Shown here: one piece after another, positions 17,597-25,163 of the stretch
Numbering within the stretch: position 1 is the stretch's first letter
How the letters are laid out: each line of letters opens with the position of its first letter
Source: Anaerorhabdus furcosa
GTDB lineage: Bacteria; Bacillota_I; Bacilli_A; Erysipelotrichales; Erysipelotrichaceae
Reading direction: 5' to 3'
DNA: 64,000 nt
Assembly: GCF_900167375.1 (NCBI RefSeq)
Contig: NZ_FUWY01000006.1
Location: 1-64,000 of the forward strand
The notes under the pieces: generated by a model
Seen by the model: only the letters and a program-made list of their open reading frames with translations
What the model was told of the DNA's origin: nothing
Database searches by the model: none
Position numbers and translations under genes: made by a program

Positions 17597-18911
17597 GTTA
17601 TTTTTAAAGCGTATGAAAGATTTATTACAAGAAGATTATGAAGCCTATCTTAATACATTAAATAATAAACCTTATCGTGGCTTTAGAATCAACACTTTAA
17701 AAATAACAGAAGAAGATTTTTTTCATACGTTTGAAATTGAATGTCATGCATCAAACTTTGCGAAGCATGCCTATGTTTTGGACACTGATGAGCATTATGG
17801 TCAATCTCTTCCTCATGCACTAGGATTGATGTATATGCAAGAACCAAGTGCTGCAAGTGCTGTAGAGGTACTTGATCCCAAACCCAATGATTGGGTATTG
17901 GATTTGTGTGCTGCACCAGGTGGCAAAAGTACGCAAATTGCACAATATTTAACAGGTGACGGTCTTTTAGTAAGTAATGAAATTGAATCCAAGCGAGCAC
18001 AGATTCTATTAAGTAATATTGAACGCCTAGGAATCAGTAATGCTATTGTTACAAATTCAACTCCAGAGAAAATTACTAAGTTGCTTCATGGAAGAATGGA
18101 TAAAGTACTTGTGGATGCTCCTTGTAGTGGCGAAGGGATGTTTAAAAAAGAGAGTAAAGCTTTAGAGGACTGGAGTGAAGAACATGTTATTAGTTGTTCA
18201 TTAAGGCAAAGGCATATTTTACAATGTGCAATACAAGCTCTTAAACAAGATGGAATCCTTGTCTATTCTACATGTACCTATGCAATTGAAGAAAATGAGA
18301 AAAATGTAGCTTGGATACTAGAAACGTTTACTGATTTAGAATTAGTACAAATTCAAGTCAAATGGGGTAAAGAAGGGGTACAAATAGGTAATTATCCGAC
18401 ACATTATACACGTCGTATTTTACCAATGGATGAAGGCGAAGGACATTTCATCGCAAAGTTCAGAAGAATTTCACCAAATACTTTGAATTCTCTTGATATA
18501 CTTAAATCAGATAAACTAACACCAAGTATTGAAAAGTTTATTAAAAATGAGACATCATTTAAAGAAAATATTTTATTAAAAAACAATCGTATTTATGCTG
18601 GAAAACATCCGTTTTATGATTTCAAAGACAACTATGTATTAAGAAACCAAGTATTAATTGGAGAAGTAATACATGATCGATTTGAACCACATCAACATGC
18701 GTATACTTCAGTATTGTTTGCACCAACCCTAAACAATGTATGTCTGTGTGATGAAAAAGAAGTAGAATTATTTAGAAAAGGAAACATCTTGCAAAAACCA
18801 GTACCAAAAGGATTTGTGGGTATAAGAATCATGGATCAATTTATAGGGTTTGGAAAAAGTGATGGTTCAATAATTAAGAATAAAATACCAAAAGGATTAA
18901 GAATCCGATAG
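17589..18911 (+). CDS. NOL1/NOP2/Sun-family rRNA cytosine-C5 methyltransferase (RsmF-like)
   Basis: The 440-residue protein has the SAM-binding motif VLDLCAAPGGKSTQIAQYL, the PCSGEGMFKKE motif with one catalytic cysteine, and YSTCTYAIEENEKNV with the second. Both mark RNA m5C methyltransferases that use a covalent cysteine adduct. The C-terminal 150 residues look like the RsmF C-terminal/PUA-like RNA-binding region. It overlaps ribF by eight bases, so it is cotranslated. The likely substrate is 16S rRNA, as for RsmF, but the exact position is inferred. Confidence 0.9.
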   Translation: MNELFLKRMKDLLQEDYEAYLNTLNNKPYRGFRINTLKITEEDFFHTFEIECHASNFAKHAYVLDTDEHYGQSLPHALGLMYMQEPSAASAVEVLDPKPNDWVLDLCAAPGGKSTQIAQYLTGDGLLVSNEIESKRAQILLSNIERLGISNAIVTNSTPEKITKLLHGRMDKVLVDAPCSGEGMFKKESKALEDWSEEHVISCSLRQRHILQCAIQALKQDGILVYSTCTYAIEENEKNVAWILETFTDLELVQIQVKWGKEGVQIGNYPTHYTRRILPMDEGEGHFIAKFRRISPNTLNSLDILKSDKLTPSIEKFIKNETSFKENILLKNNRIYAGKHPFYDFKDNYVLRNQVLIGEVIHDRFEPHQHAYTSVLFAPTLNNVCLCDEKEVELFRKGNILQKPVPKGFVGIRIMDQFIGFGKSDGSIIKNKIPKGLRIR

Positions 18912-18919
18912 GAGGTAGT

Positions 18920-20293
18920 ATGCGTTTAGAATTATTTGATTTTATAGATGAAGTAAGTAATTTACTAGAATTAAATCAACCTACTTTTCAATATGTTGAA
19001 CATGTTTTAACGGACTTGTTTGAAAATCTAATGAAAAAAGAAAAGGGTGATGTTATTGTAAGTATTTCATCACGCATTAAATCAAAAGAAAGTTTAAAAG
19101 AGAAGTTAATTCGTAATAAATACTATTTAGAGTATGAAACAGCAGAAGATGCAGTGAATGCATTACCTGACCTTGTGGGACTTACACTTGAATGTCGTTT
19201 TATTAGTGATGAAAATAATATCTTTAGTGAACTGTTTCATCATTTCCAACAAACAAGTAAAGGAACTTACCAATGCGTAGCCAACCATGATGTTTACTTG
19301 AATTTGAATATGCCTCAACCACAACTACAACGCAATGGATTTACGATCTATCGCATTGATGGCCATATGGTATTTAATCAAAAAAAGATTAATTTTGAAT
19401 TGCAGATCAAATCACTTGTTCATTCATTTTGGTCAGAAGTAGAGCACCAAGTTGTTTATAAGAATACCCAATTTGTAGTGTATGATTCATTTGTAAAGAA
19501 TATTCTAGCTTCTATACGTGATAATTTAGAAGTTGTAGATCGTCAGTTACAAATTGTGTATAAACAACTAATTGATCAATCACAAAGTGATCGTGAGATT
19601 GGCATGTCAGAGGGTGGTTTTAAAATCTTTATTGCTAAAGCGATTAATGATTTGGTAGCTCTTAAAATGAATGAAACTGTAGGATTTACTACTGATTTTA
19701 GGAAATGTAGTTCGGTTTTAAGTCAATATATTTATATAAAGGATTTTGTATCGTGTGAGCATCCACAGTATAGAATGGTTGAGTATTTTGAACATTTTAA
19801 CTTATTACAAATTATGGACTTCGATTTTAGTTATCCAATTTATCTAGAGAATTCTTATAGTCATCCAGATCCTTTTTGCAATATTATTGGACAATACTGG
19901 GAAAGCATTATTAATATAGATTTTGAATGGCATGTATTCTTTGTCATGTTATTTGCGATTGAACCTGGTAATAATATTCAAGATTTCTCAAAATTCATTG
20001 AAATTATAAAAAATTTAATTATTCCACCATCATGGTACCATGAACAATTTAGCCAATTGGGTGATGTAAATGGTCAAATGTGTAGAGATGTATTTGCAGA
20101 GGTAGTAGCAAAAACAATGGTTAAAGTAGGGAAAATTGATATCATCCATGAAGATAAACTACTTAACATGTTGGAGTTATTTAGAGATTTTATTGAACTT
20201 GTTAGTATGCGCACACACAGTATTGAAGAATTTAATGAAAATCTTGAAGATTATTCTTCAACACTGGAACATAAGATTGTAAATCTATTTTAA
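18920..20293 (+). CDS. RelA/SpoT-domain protein with long helical C-terminus
   Basis: The first 210 of 457 residues carry a (p)ppGpp-synthetase-type fold. SRIKSKESLKEKL corresponds to the RxKxxxSxxxK loop, LPDLVGLTLECRF holds the conserved aspartate, and INFELQIKSLVHSFWSEVEH holds the conserved Glu-x-Gln and the His. So the key residues of the synthetase site appear present, and there is no HD hydrolase domain ahead of it. The remaining 240 residues are helix-rich and unlike the TGS/ACT region of long Rel enzymes. AGGAGG precedes the ATG, eight bases after the methyltransferase gene. It probably makes or senses alarmone, but activity is unproven. Confidence 0.75.
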   Translation: MRLELFDFIDEVSNLLELNQPTFQYVEHVLTDLFENLMKKEKGDVIVSISSRIKSKESLKEKLIRNKYYLEYETAEDAVNALPDLVGLTLECRFISDENNIFSELFHHFQQTSKGTYQCVANHDVYLNLNMPQPQLQRNGFTIYRIDGHMVFNQKKINFELQIKSLVHSFWSEVEHQVVYKNTQFVVYDSFVKNILASIRDNLEVVDRQLQIVYKQLIDQSQSDREIGMSEGGFKIFIAKAINDLVALKMNETVGFTTDFRKCSSVLSQYIYIKDFVSCEHPQYRMVEYFEHFNLLQIMDFDFSYPIYLENSYSHPDPFCNIIGQYWESIINIDFEWHVFFVMLFAIEPGNNIQDFSKFIEIIKNLIIPPSWYHEQFSQLGDVNGQMCRDVFAEVVAKTMVKVGKIDIIHEDKLLNMLELFRDFIELVSMRTHSIEEFNENLEDYSSTLEHKIVNLF

Positions 20294-20311
20294 ATCAAAG
20301 GATTTTCATGC

Positions 20312-20333
20312 TATAATGCCAATATAGAGGTGA
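20312..20333 (+). promoter_or_regulatory. -10 element and ribosome-binding site of asp23-like gene
   Basis: TATAAT (20312-20317) and TAGAGGTGA (20325-20333) precede ATG 20339. The upstream GTG 20330 is part of the ribosome-binding site, so it is not the start. Confidence 0.55.
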
Positions 20334-20338
20334 AGAAA

Positions 20339-20665
20339 ATGGCTCAAGAATATGTATTGTTAACTGAAAAAGATGGTGCAGGTGAAATTGCTTTATCAAA
20401 AAATGTATTTGAATTAATTGCAGATATTACATTAGACGATGTGGATAGTGTAGAAAGAATACCAGCAACGAAATTCAATAAAGCAATCTCATGTAAAATA
20501 GCAAACAATCAACTTCATATTGCGATTGATGTGAAGTTAAAATATGGTGCAAATGTAAATGCAACATGTGAAATCTTACAAAATAGGATTTATCAAAACA
20601 TTTATGACATGACGAGTATGAAATGTGGCAGTGTGGATATCCATGTTGTTGGATTTCATATTTGA
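20339..20665 (+). CDS. Asp23/Gls24-family protein
   Basis: The 108-residue protein resembles the Asp23/Gls24 alkaline-shock family: GAGEIALSKNVFELIADITL, then a central VDVKLKYGANVNATCEILQNR and a C-terminal VDIHVVGFHI strand. Members are abundant cytoplasmic or membrane-associated proteins linked to cell-envelope homeostasis. Here it is a short form in its own transcription unit. Its stop codon overlaps the -35 region of the infC leader promoter. The specific role is not deducible. Confidence 0.85.
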   Translation: MAQEYVLLTEKDGAGEIALSKNVFELIADITLDDVDSVERIPATKFNKAISCKIANNQLHIAIDVKLKYGANVNATCEILQNRIYQNIYDMTSMKCGSVDIHVVGFHI

Positions 20666-20690
20666 CAAACAAAGTAGATTATTGTATACT
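20662..20690 (+). promoter_or_regulatory. Sigma-A promoter of the infC-rpmI-rplT operon
   Basis: Consensus -35 TTGACA (20662-20667), exact 17-bp spacer and -10 TATACT (20685-20690). It overlaps the stop codon of the asp23-like gene and drives the long leader. Confidence 0.85.
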
Positions 20691-20694
20691 TACT

Positions 20695-20837
20695 AAGTAT
20701 TTAAAGATGTGGAAAGTAGAAGCACCTCTTCTCACCTGATATCCTATGGATTTGGGTTCACGCTACGGTATATTGTTTATCAATAAATCTAGTAAAGCAG
20801 GTGCACTATGTACCTGCTTTTTATTCGATAAAAAGAC
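20695..20837 (+). promoter_or_regulatory. L20-type autoregulatory leader of infC operon
   Basis: About 140 bases separate the promoter from infC and contain several complementary segments that end in a terminator hairpin at 20794-20823. Position, length and downstream genes match the Bacillota L20 leader. In that leader, ribosomal protein L20 binds the mRNA and favours termination. The protein-binding fold was not modelled. Confidence 0.75.
20794..20825 (+). terminator. Attenuator terminator in the L20 leader
   Basis: AAAGCAGGTGCA pairs with TGTACCTGCTTT around a short loop and runs into TTTTTATT. It lies upstream of infC, so it must be conditional; this fits autoregulation by L20. Confidence 0.8.
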
Positions 20838-20852
20838 ATGGAGGTGTCGCTT

Positions 20853-21380
20853 ATTACTAAAAAATTCATGACTGATGAACTAGTCAACGAAAACATTCGA
20901 TTTAAAGAAGTTCTTGTAATTGGACCTGAAGGGGAACAATTGGGAGTTATGTCTCGACGCGAAGCATTGGAAAAGGCTTACGAAAGTGAGTTAGATTTAA
21001 TGTGTGTTGCACCAAATGGAAACCCACCAGTGTGCAAAATTCTTGATTTTGGAAAGTATCGCTTTGAGTCTCAAAAGAAAGCGAAAGAAGCAAAAAGAAA
21101 TCAACAAGTTACAGAAGTTAAACCATTAAGATTGTCTCCTGTAATTGATAAACACGACTTTGACACTAAACTTCGTCAAGCTCAAAAATGGGCTGAAGAG
21201 GGTATGAAAGTTAAAGTAGATATGCGTTTTAGAGGCCGTATGATGACAAGGCTTGAAGTTGGCAGGGAAGTTATGAAACAATTCATTGCGCAAATGTCAG
21301 AATTTGCAGGTGTTGAAAAAGCACCATCAATGGAAGGTAACACCATGTCTGTCGTATTATCGCCAAAAAAAGGTAAATAG
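20853..21380 (+). CDS. infC: Translation initiation factor IF-3 (AUU start)
   Basis: The 175-residue protein shows IF-3 motifs: NENIRFKEVLVIGPEGEQLG, PPVCKILDFGKYRFE, and a C-terminal domain with VDMRFRGRMMTRLEVG. The ribosome-binding site GGAGGTG (20840-20846) sits inside the first ATG-initiated frame and is six bases before ATT 20853. The ATG at 20838 has no ribosome-binding site. So the gene starts with AUU, the rare codon used by infC in many bacteria so that IF-3 represses its own synthesis by rejecting non-canonical starts. It is the first gene of infC-rpmI-rplT. Confidence 0.9.
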   Translation: MTKKFMTDELVNENIRFKEVLVIGPEGEQLGVMSRREALEKAYESELDLMCVAPNGNPPVCKILDFGKYRFESQKKAKEAKRNQQVTEVKPLRLSPVIDKHDFDTKLRQAQKWAEEGMKVKVDMRFRGRMMTRLEVGREVMKQFIAQMSEFAGVEKAPSMEGNTMSVVLSPKKGK

Positions 21381-21395
21381 AGGAGGATAAATTTT

Positions 21396-21590
21396 ATGCC
21401 AAAGATGAAAACTAAAAAGACATTAGCAAAACGTGTAAAAAGAACTGGAACTGGAAAATTAAAGAGAGGCCATAACTATACTTCTCACATGGCTGCACAT
21501 AAAACTCATAAACAAAAAGTGCATTTAAGAAAATCAACACTAGTTTCTAAGAGTGATATGAAGAGAATCAAGCACTTGATTCAAGACTAA
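21396..21590 (+). CDS. rpmI: Ribosomal protein bL35
   Basis: This 64-residue, very basic protein starts [20 protein letters not shown] and has the family pattern [17 protein letters not shown]. It is a 50S ribosomal subunit protein. It follows infC by 15 bases with an AGGAGGAT ribosome-binding site and precedes rplT, the universal order in this operon. Confidence 0.97.
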   Translation: MPKMKTKKTLAKRVKRTGTGKLKRGHNYTSHMAAHKTHKQKVHLRKSTLVSKSDMKRIKHLIQD

Positions 21591-21610
21591 GCTGAAGGAG
21601 GATATAAGAA

Positions 21611-21967
21611 ATGGCAAGAGTTAAAGGTGGTACGGTTACACGTGCTCGTAGAAAAAGAGTATTAAAATTAGCAAAAGGTTACTATGGTGCAAAGCACTTA
21701 CTATATAAGACAGCCCATGAGCAAGTAATGCATTCTATGCGTTATGCTTACGCAGGTCGTAAACAAACTAAACGTGAAATGCGTAAATTATGGATTGCTC
21801 GTATCAATGCAGCAGCAAGAATGCATGACATGAGTTATTCAAAATTAATGCATGGATTAAAGTTAGCTGGAATTACAGTTAACCGTAAAATGTTAAGTGA
21901 AATCGCTATTCACGATCCAAAAGGTTTTGAAACAATCGTAGAATCAGCTAAAAAAGCTTTAGCATAA
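21611..21967 (+). CDS. rplT: Ribosomal protein bL20
   Basis: The 118-residue basic protein begins [20 protein letters not shown] and has the typical [20 protein letters not shown] and [10 protein letters not shown] segments. It is a 50S assembly protein and, in Bacillota, the repressor that binds the leader of its own operon. The leader upstream of infC is consistent with that. A good AGGAGG ribosome-binding site precedes it and a strong terminator follows. Confidence 0.97.
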   Translation: MARVKGGTVTRARRKRVLKLAKGYYGAKHLLYKTAHEQVMHSMRYAYAGRKQTKREMRKLWIARINAAARMHDMSYSKLMHGLKLAGITVNRKMLSEIAIHDPKGFETIVESAKKALA

Positions 21968-21976
21968 AATATAATG

Positions 21977-22003
21977 GAGTTCTTATACAGAACTCTTTTT
22001 TTA
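21977..22003 (+). terminator. Terminator after rplT
   Basis: GAGTTCT (21977-21983) pairs with AGAACTC (21989-21995) and is followed by seven T residues. Confidence 0.85.
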
Positions 22004-22032
22004 TGCTAAAATTGACAAAATGAGGTGATCAA

Positions 22033-22518
22033 ATGCAATATGAAATAAAAGAAGGTATGAATTATCTTCAAGAAGTAAGAGAATTATTCATTGAGTATAC
22101 TCAAATGCTTCTAGATAATGATCCAGACTTCAAAGTTTATTTAACGCTTCAAAGCTTTGACAAAGAGTTAGAAGAAATTGAATCTAAGTATGGTAAACCA
22201 GAAGGTCGATTATATGTTGTATTATCTCAAGATAGAGTCGTAGGGTGTATAGCACTACGAAAATTAAGTAAAGATGTATGTGAAATGAAGCGATTGTATG
22301 TAAGAAGTGAAGTAAGAGGACAAGGTATTGCAGGAAGATTAATTGATCTATTAATCGAACAAGCAAGATTAATAGGCTATAAAACAATGGTTTTAGATAC
22401 AATACCAGCATTAAAAAGTGCCATTCATCTCTATAAGAAGAAGGGATTTATTCAGTGTGATGCATACAATAATAGTCCTTTGGAAACCACAATCTTTATG
22501 AAAAGAGATATAATATAA
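22033..22518 (+). CDS. GNAT-family N-acetyltransferase
   Basis: The 161-residue protein has the GNAT acetyl-CoA motif CEMKRLYVRSEVRGQGIAGRL, where RGQGIAG is the pyrophosphate-binding loop. The closing SAIHLYKKKGF motif follows. Such enzymes acetylate amines of small molecules or proteins. It appears monocistronic, with a GAGGTGAT ribosome-binding site. The substrate cannot be assigned. Confidence 0.88.
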   Translation: MQYEIKEGMNYLQEVRELFIEYTQMLLDNDPDFKVYLTLQSFDKELEEIESKYGKPEGRLYVVLSQDRVVGCIALRKLSKDVCEMKRLYVRSEVRGQGIAGRLIDLLIEQARLIGYKTMVLDTIPALKSAIHLYKKKGFIQCDAYNNSPLETTIFMKRDII

Positions 22519-22554
22519 TAAAATCATTGAATTATTACCTAAAACAGATTATAT

Positions 22555-22585
22555 TGAACATATATTCATTGAATATTTATTCAAT
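22555..22585 (+). promoter_or_regulatory. Inverted-repeat cluster, candidate TetR-family operator
   Basis: ATTGAATA-TT-TATTCAAT (22568-22585) forms an 18-bp palindrome immediately upstream of the TetR-family gene. It abuts a second imperfect dyad TGAACATATATTCA (22555-22568). Both are built from TGAA/TTCA half-sites. Autoregulation through these sites is inferred. Confidence 0.45.
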
Positions 22586-22596
22586 AAGAGGACTTT

Positions 22597-23205
22597 ATGC
22601 GATTTGAACAAAAAGAAAAGAGAAAACTTGAAATTATTATTGCATCAATTGATGTTTTTGTTGCGAAAGGATATACCGGTACGAAGATACAAGATATTGC
22701 TTCTTTTGCTGGAATGAGTGTTGGATTGTTATTTCACTATTTTAAAAATAAAGAAGAACTATTCAACGAACTGACTAAAATCGCAATAGATGGAACCAAT
22801 TTACCCTTAGGTATGTATTATGATTCGATTTATGATTTCTTTTATCGTTTAACTGAATCAATCTTCGAATCTATTCAAAAACAGCCCTACAGAGCTAAAA
22901 TATTCTCGTTTATTTACATGATTCATCGTAGTGATGATGTACCAAGTGCAGCCAAGAAGTTAATAAAGAAAGAGAATGTATTTAATCAAATTGAGTCTTT
23001 TATCGTTAAAGGTCAAGAAGAAGGAAGTTTAAATCATGAAAATCCAAAGATATTAACATCACTCTATTGGTCAATGATTCAAACCAGTATGAATCAATAT
23101 TTGCTTAACCCAAAGCAACCACTACCTAGTCCCAAAACAATTATTTCAATATTCAAGGTGGATGAACAGGGCATGGAAGAAGATAATATTTTGAAAAACT
23201 GGTAA
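22597..23205 (+). CDS. TetR/AcrR-family transcriptional regulator
   Basis: The 202-residue protein has an N-terminal TetR helix-turn-helix: IIIASIDVFVAKGYTGTKIQ, DIASFAGMSVGLLFHYF, KNKEELFNEL (residues 10-60). A helical ligand-binding C-terminal domain with little identifiable similarity follows. A palindromic sequence sits directly upstream and could be its operator. The next gene, a DHFR-like reductase, starts 24 bases downstream and is probably in the same operon. The ligand is unknown. Confidence 0.88.
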   Translation: MRFEQKEKRKLEIIIASIDVFVAKGYTGTKIQDIASFAGMSVGLLFHYFKNKEELFNELTKIAIDGTNLPLGMYYDSIYDFFYRLTESIFESIQKQPYRAKIFSFIYMIHRSDDVPSAAKKLIKKENVFNQIESFIVKGQEEGSLNHENPKILTSLYWSMIQTSMNQYLLNPKQPLPSPKTIISIFKVDEQGMEEDNILKNW

Positions 23206-23229
23206 GATTTAGCCAAGTGAGGTTAGATT

Positions 23230-23763
23230 ATGAGAAAAGTAATTTTATTTATTGCCACCAGTTTAGACGGCTATATTGCGGATGAAAAGGGTAGTGTTGA
23301 CTGGTTGATTCAGCAAGATCCAGAAATTGAAGAAAATACCCAGTATCTTAATTTTATTAATGATATTGATACGATAATTATGGGTTATACAACATATCAT
23401 CAGGTTGTAACTGAGCTATCACCTCAAAACTGGCTTTATGAAAAGATGATGACTTATGTTTATACACATAAAAAATTGAAATCAAAGTACAATATTCAAT
23501 TTACCAACCAGGACTTAAAAGAGTTGATAACTGATTTGAAAAATAAAGAAGGTAAAGACATCTGGGTGTGTGGTGGAGCCAATCTGATCAATCAACTCAT
23601 TGAACTAAATTTGATTGATCAATACTACATAACAATGATTCCTATCCTTTTAGGAAAAGGCATCCGTCTATTTGATAAACAGGATAATCAAACAAAACTA
23701 GAACTTATGAAGACAGAAATATTTCATGGTATGGTTGATTTGGTATATAGAAGAATCCAATAA
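23230..23763 (+). CDS. Dihydrofolate-reductase-fold (RibD C-terminal-like) protein
   Basis: The 177-residue protein begins RKVILFIATSLDGYIADEKG, the hallmark of the YwjB/YyaP-type RibD_C/DHFR-like family. The nucleotide-binding motif DIWVCGGANLINQLIE and ITMIPILLGKGIRLF also match. Members bind NADPH and reduce undefined substrates. It is downstream of a TetR-type regulator. The stop codon lies within its terminator. Confidence 0.85.
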   Translation: MRKVILFIATSLDGYIADEKGSVDWLIQQDPEIEENTQYLNFINDIDTIIMGYTTYHQVVTELSPQNWLYEKMMTYVYTHKKLKSKYNIQFTNQDLKELITDLKNKEGKDIWVCGGANLINQLIELNLIDQYYITMIPILLGKGIRLFDKQDNQTKLELMKTEIFHGMVDLVYRRIQ

Positions 23764-23776
23764 AAGGATTCTTTTT
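23751..23776 (+). terminator. Terminator overlapping the DHFR-like gene stop
   Basis: AAGAATCC (23751-23758) pairs with GGATTCTT (23766-23773), followed by a T-run. Confidence 0.75.
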
Positions 23777-23788
23777 AGATGGATTTGT

Positions 23789-23821
23789 ACCAATTATCAC
23801 ACCAGCTAACCATTTATCACA
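23789..23821 (+). promoter_or_regulatory. Paired 13-bp direct repeat upstream of agrB (candidate AgrA/LytTR site)
   Basis: ACCAATTATCACA (23789-23801) and ACCATTTATCACA (23809-23821) repeat with a 20-bp period, about two helical turns. The same motif pair with the same period occurs upstream of agrD at 26435-26467. The local response regulator has a LytTR DNA-binding domain, and such domains bind direct repeats on one face of DNA. A -10-like TATAGA lies at 23848-23853. Confidence 0.7.
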
Positions 23822-23872
23822 ATAGACTAGATTAAAAAAGAAAAAGGTATAGAATGTTAACGAGGTGATTGT

Positions 23873-24457
23873 GTGAATAATATAGTAGATAGATTAGTTG
23901 TTAGTATTTATAATTACTTTAATAAAGAAAACAAACTGGAAGAGGATAAGGAATTATATTACCATGCAATCAAAATAATCATTCATGAATGGTCAACATA
24001 TTTGTTTCTTCTTTTAATTAGTATTTTAACAAACACAGTAATTCCAACAATAATCTATATTATCTTGTTGACTATTATAAGAAAGTATTCAGGAGGTTAC
24101 CATGCTGATACTTATTTTATGTGTTGGTTCTTATATACTATTTTTTATATCATTTTCCTAGTTTTGTACCAAACTAATCTATTTCAAAGTACTTATATCA
24201 ATTTGTTATTCTTGATTTTATCTTCTTTTTATATTTATCAAAACGCCCCTGTACAGCACGTAAATAATCCACTAACAGTCATGGAAAAGCACCAATATCG
24301 ATTTTATGCGATTATTATTCTATTAGTCTATGCTGGTTTAAATTTGATATTACAATTATTTGATTGTAAAATAGATACTATAATACTGATTGTATTAATA
24401 TTTAATGCGGTACTTATGTTTCTTTTAAAACATAGTACAACCTATATAGAGGACTAA
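23873..24457 (+). CDS. agrB: AgrB-type autoinducer-processing membrane protease
   Basis: The 194-residue protein is polytopic and contains RKYSGGYHADTYFMCWF, with the AgrB catalytic His and, seven residues later, Cys. It cleaves and cyclises the AgrD precursor to a thiolactone signal at the membrane. A GTG start follows GAGGTGATT. Length matches AgrB (about 190). It heads an agrB-agrA-agrC operon. No agrD lies next to it; the likely precursor gene is 2 kb downstream at 26529. Confidence 0.93.
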   Translation: MNNIVDRLVVSIYNYFNKENKLEEDKELYYHAIKIIIHEWSTYLFLLLISILTNTVIPTIIYIILLTIIRKYSGGYHADTYFMCWFLYTIFYIIFLVLYQTNLFQSTYINLLFLILSSFYIYQNAPVQHVNNPLTVMEKHQYRFYAIIILLVYAGLNLILQLFDCKIDTIILIVLIFNAVLMFLLKHSTTYIED

Positions 24458-24459
24458 TA

Positions 24460-25161
24460 ATGGAAATTAGAGTAGCTATTGTTGATGATTCTAAAGAAGA
24501 TAGAGAGCAAGTAATTAAGTGTTTTTCAACTATCCATATTCCTAATATTCACTTTCAATTAGATGAATTTGATGATGTTTCATTTACAATGAATACTGCT
24601 CAATATGATCTTTATTTGTTAGATTTAGATATGCCCTCAATAACAGGACTGGAATTAGCTAAAAGAATTAATGAAACTAATCCAGCAGCAAGAGTCATTT
24701 TTATATCCTACAGAGAGGATTTAGTATTCAATACATTTGCTGTTGAATCACTGTACTTTGTTCGAAAAGAATTCCTTAAAGATGACTTATTAAAAGCATT
24801 AACTAAATTTGCTAATTATTTTATTAAAAGTAATCAAGTTTTTATTTTTGATAATGGTAAGAATCAAGAAGAAATATTTTATAAAGATATCTATTACTTT
24901 GAAGTATACAAAAATGATATGTATATTGTAACAAAGCAAAATAAATACATCATTAGAAAAACAATGAAGAAAATAATTGAGGAAATTAATGATGATTCCT
25001 TTGTTAAAATTCATATGTCATTTTTAGTGAACTTAAGTAATGTGAATAGTATCAAGGATGGGGTAATGATACTTAAAAATTCTGTTGAACTTAAAATTAG
25101 CAGAAGAAAGATAAAAGAAATAAGTGAGGCATTTGTTCAATATTTATTAAGAAGAGGGTAA
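24460..25161 (+). CDS. agrA: LytTR-type response regulator (AgrA-like)
   Basis: The 233-residue protein has a receiver domain starting RVAIVDDSKEDREQ, with phospho-acceptor Asp in YLLDLDMPSITG (near residue 59). The C-terminal LytTR DNA-binding domain (about residues 135-230) has IYYFEVYKNDMYIVT and FVKIHMSFLVNLSNV. It starts three bases after agrB and is followed immediately by the histidine kinase, so it is AgrA of this locus. It should bind the direct repeats upstream of agrB and agrD. Confidence 0.9.
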   Translation: MEIRVAIVDDSKEDREQVIKCFSTIHIPNIHFQLDEFDDVSFTMNTAQYDLYLLDLDMPSITGLELAKRINETNPAARVIFISYREDLVFNTFAVESLYFVRKEFLKDDLLKALTKFANYFIKSNQVFIFDNGKNQEEIFYKDIYYFEVYKNDMYIVTKQNKYIIRKTMKKIIEEINDDSFVKIHMSFLVNLSNVNSIKDGVMILKNSVELKISRRKIKEISEAFVQYLLRRG

Positions 25162-25163
25162 CT

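Noticed and set aside
20838..20852. ATG at 20838 as infC start
   Set aside because: It has no ribosome-binding site and overlaps the GGAGGTG that serves ATT 20853.
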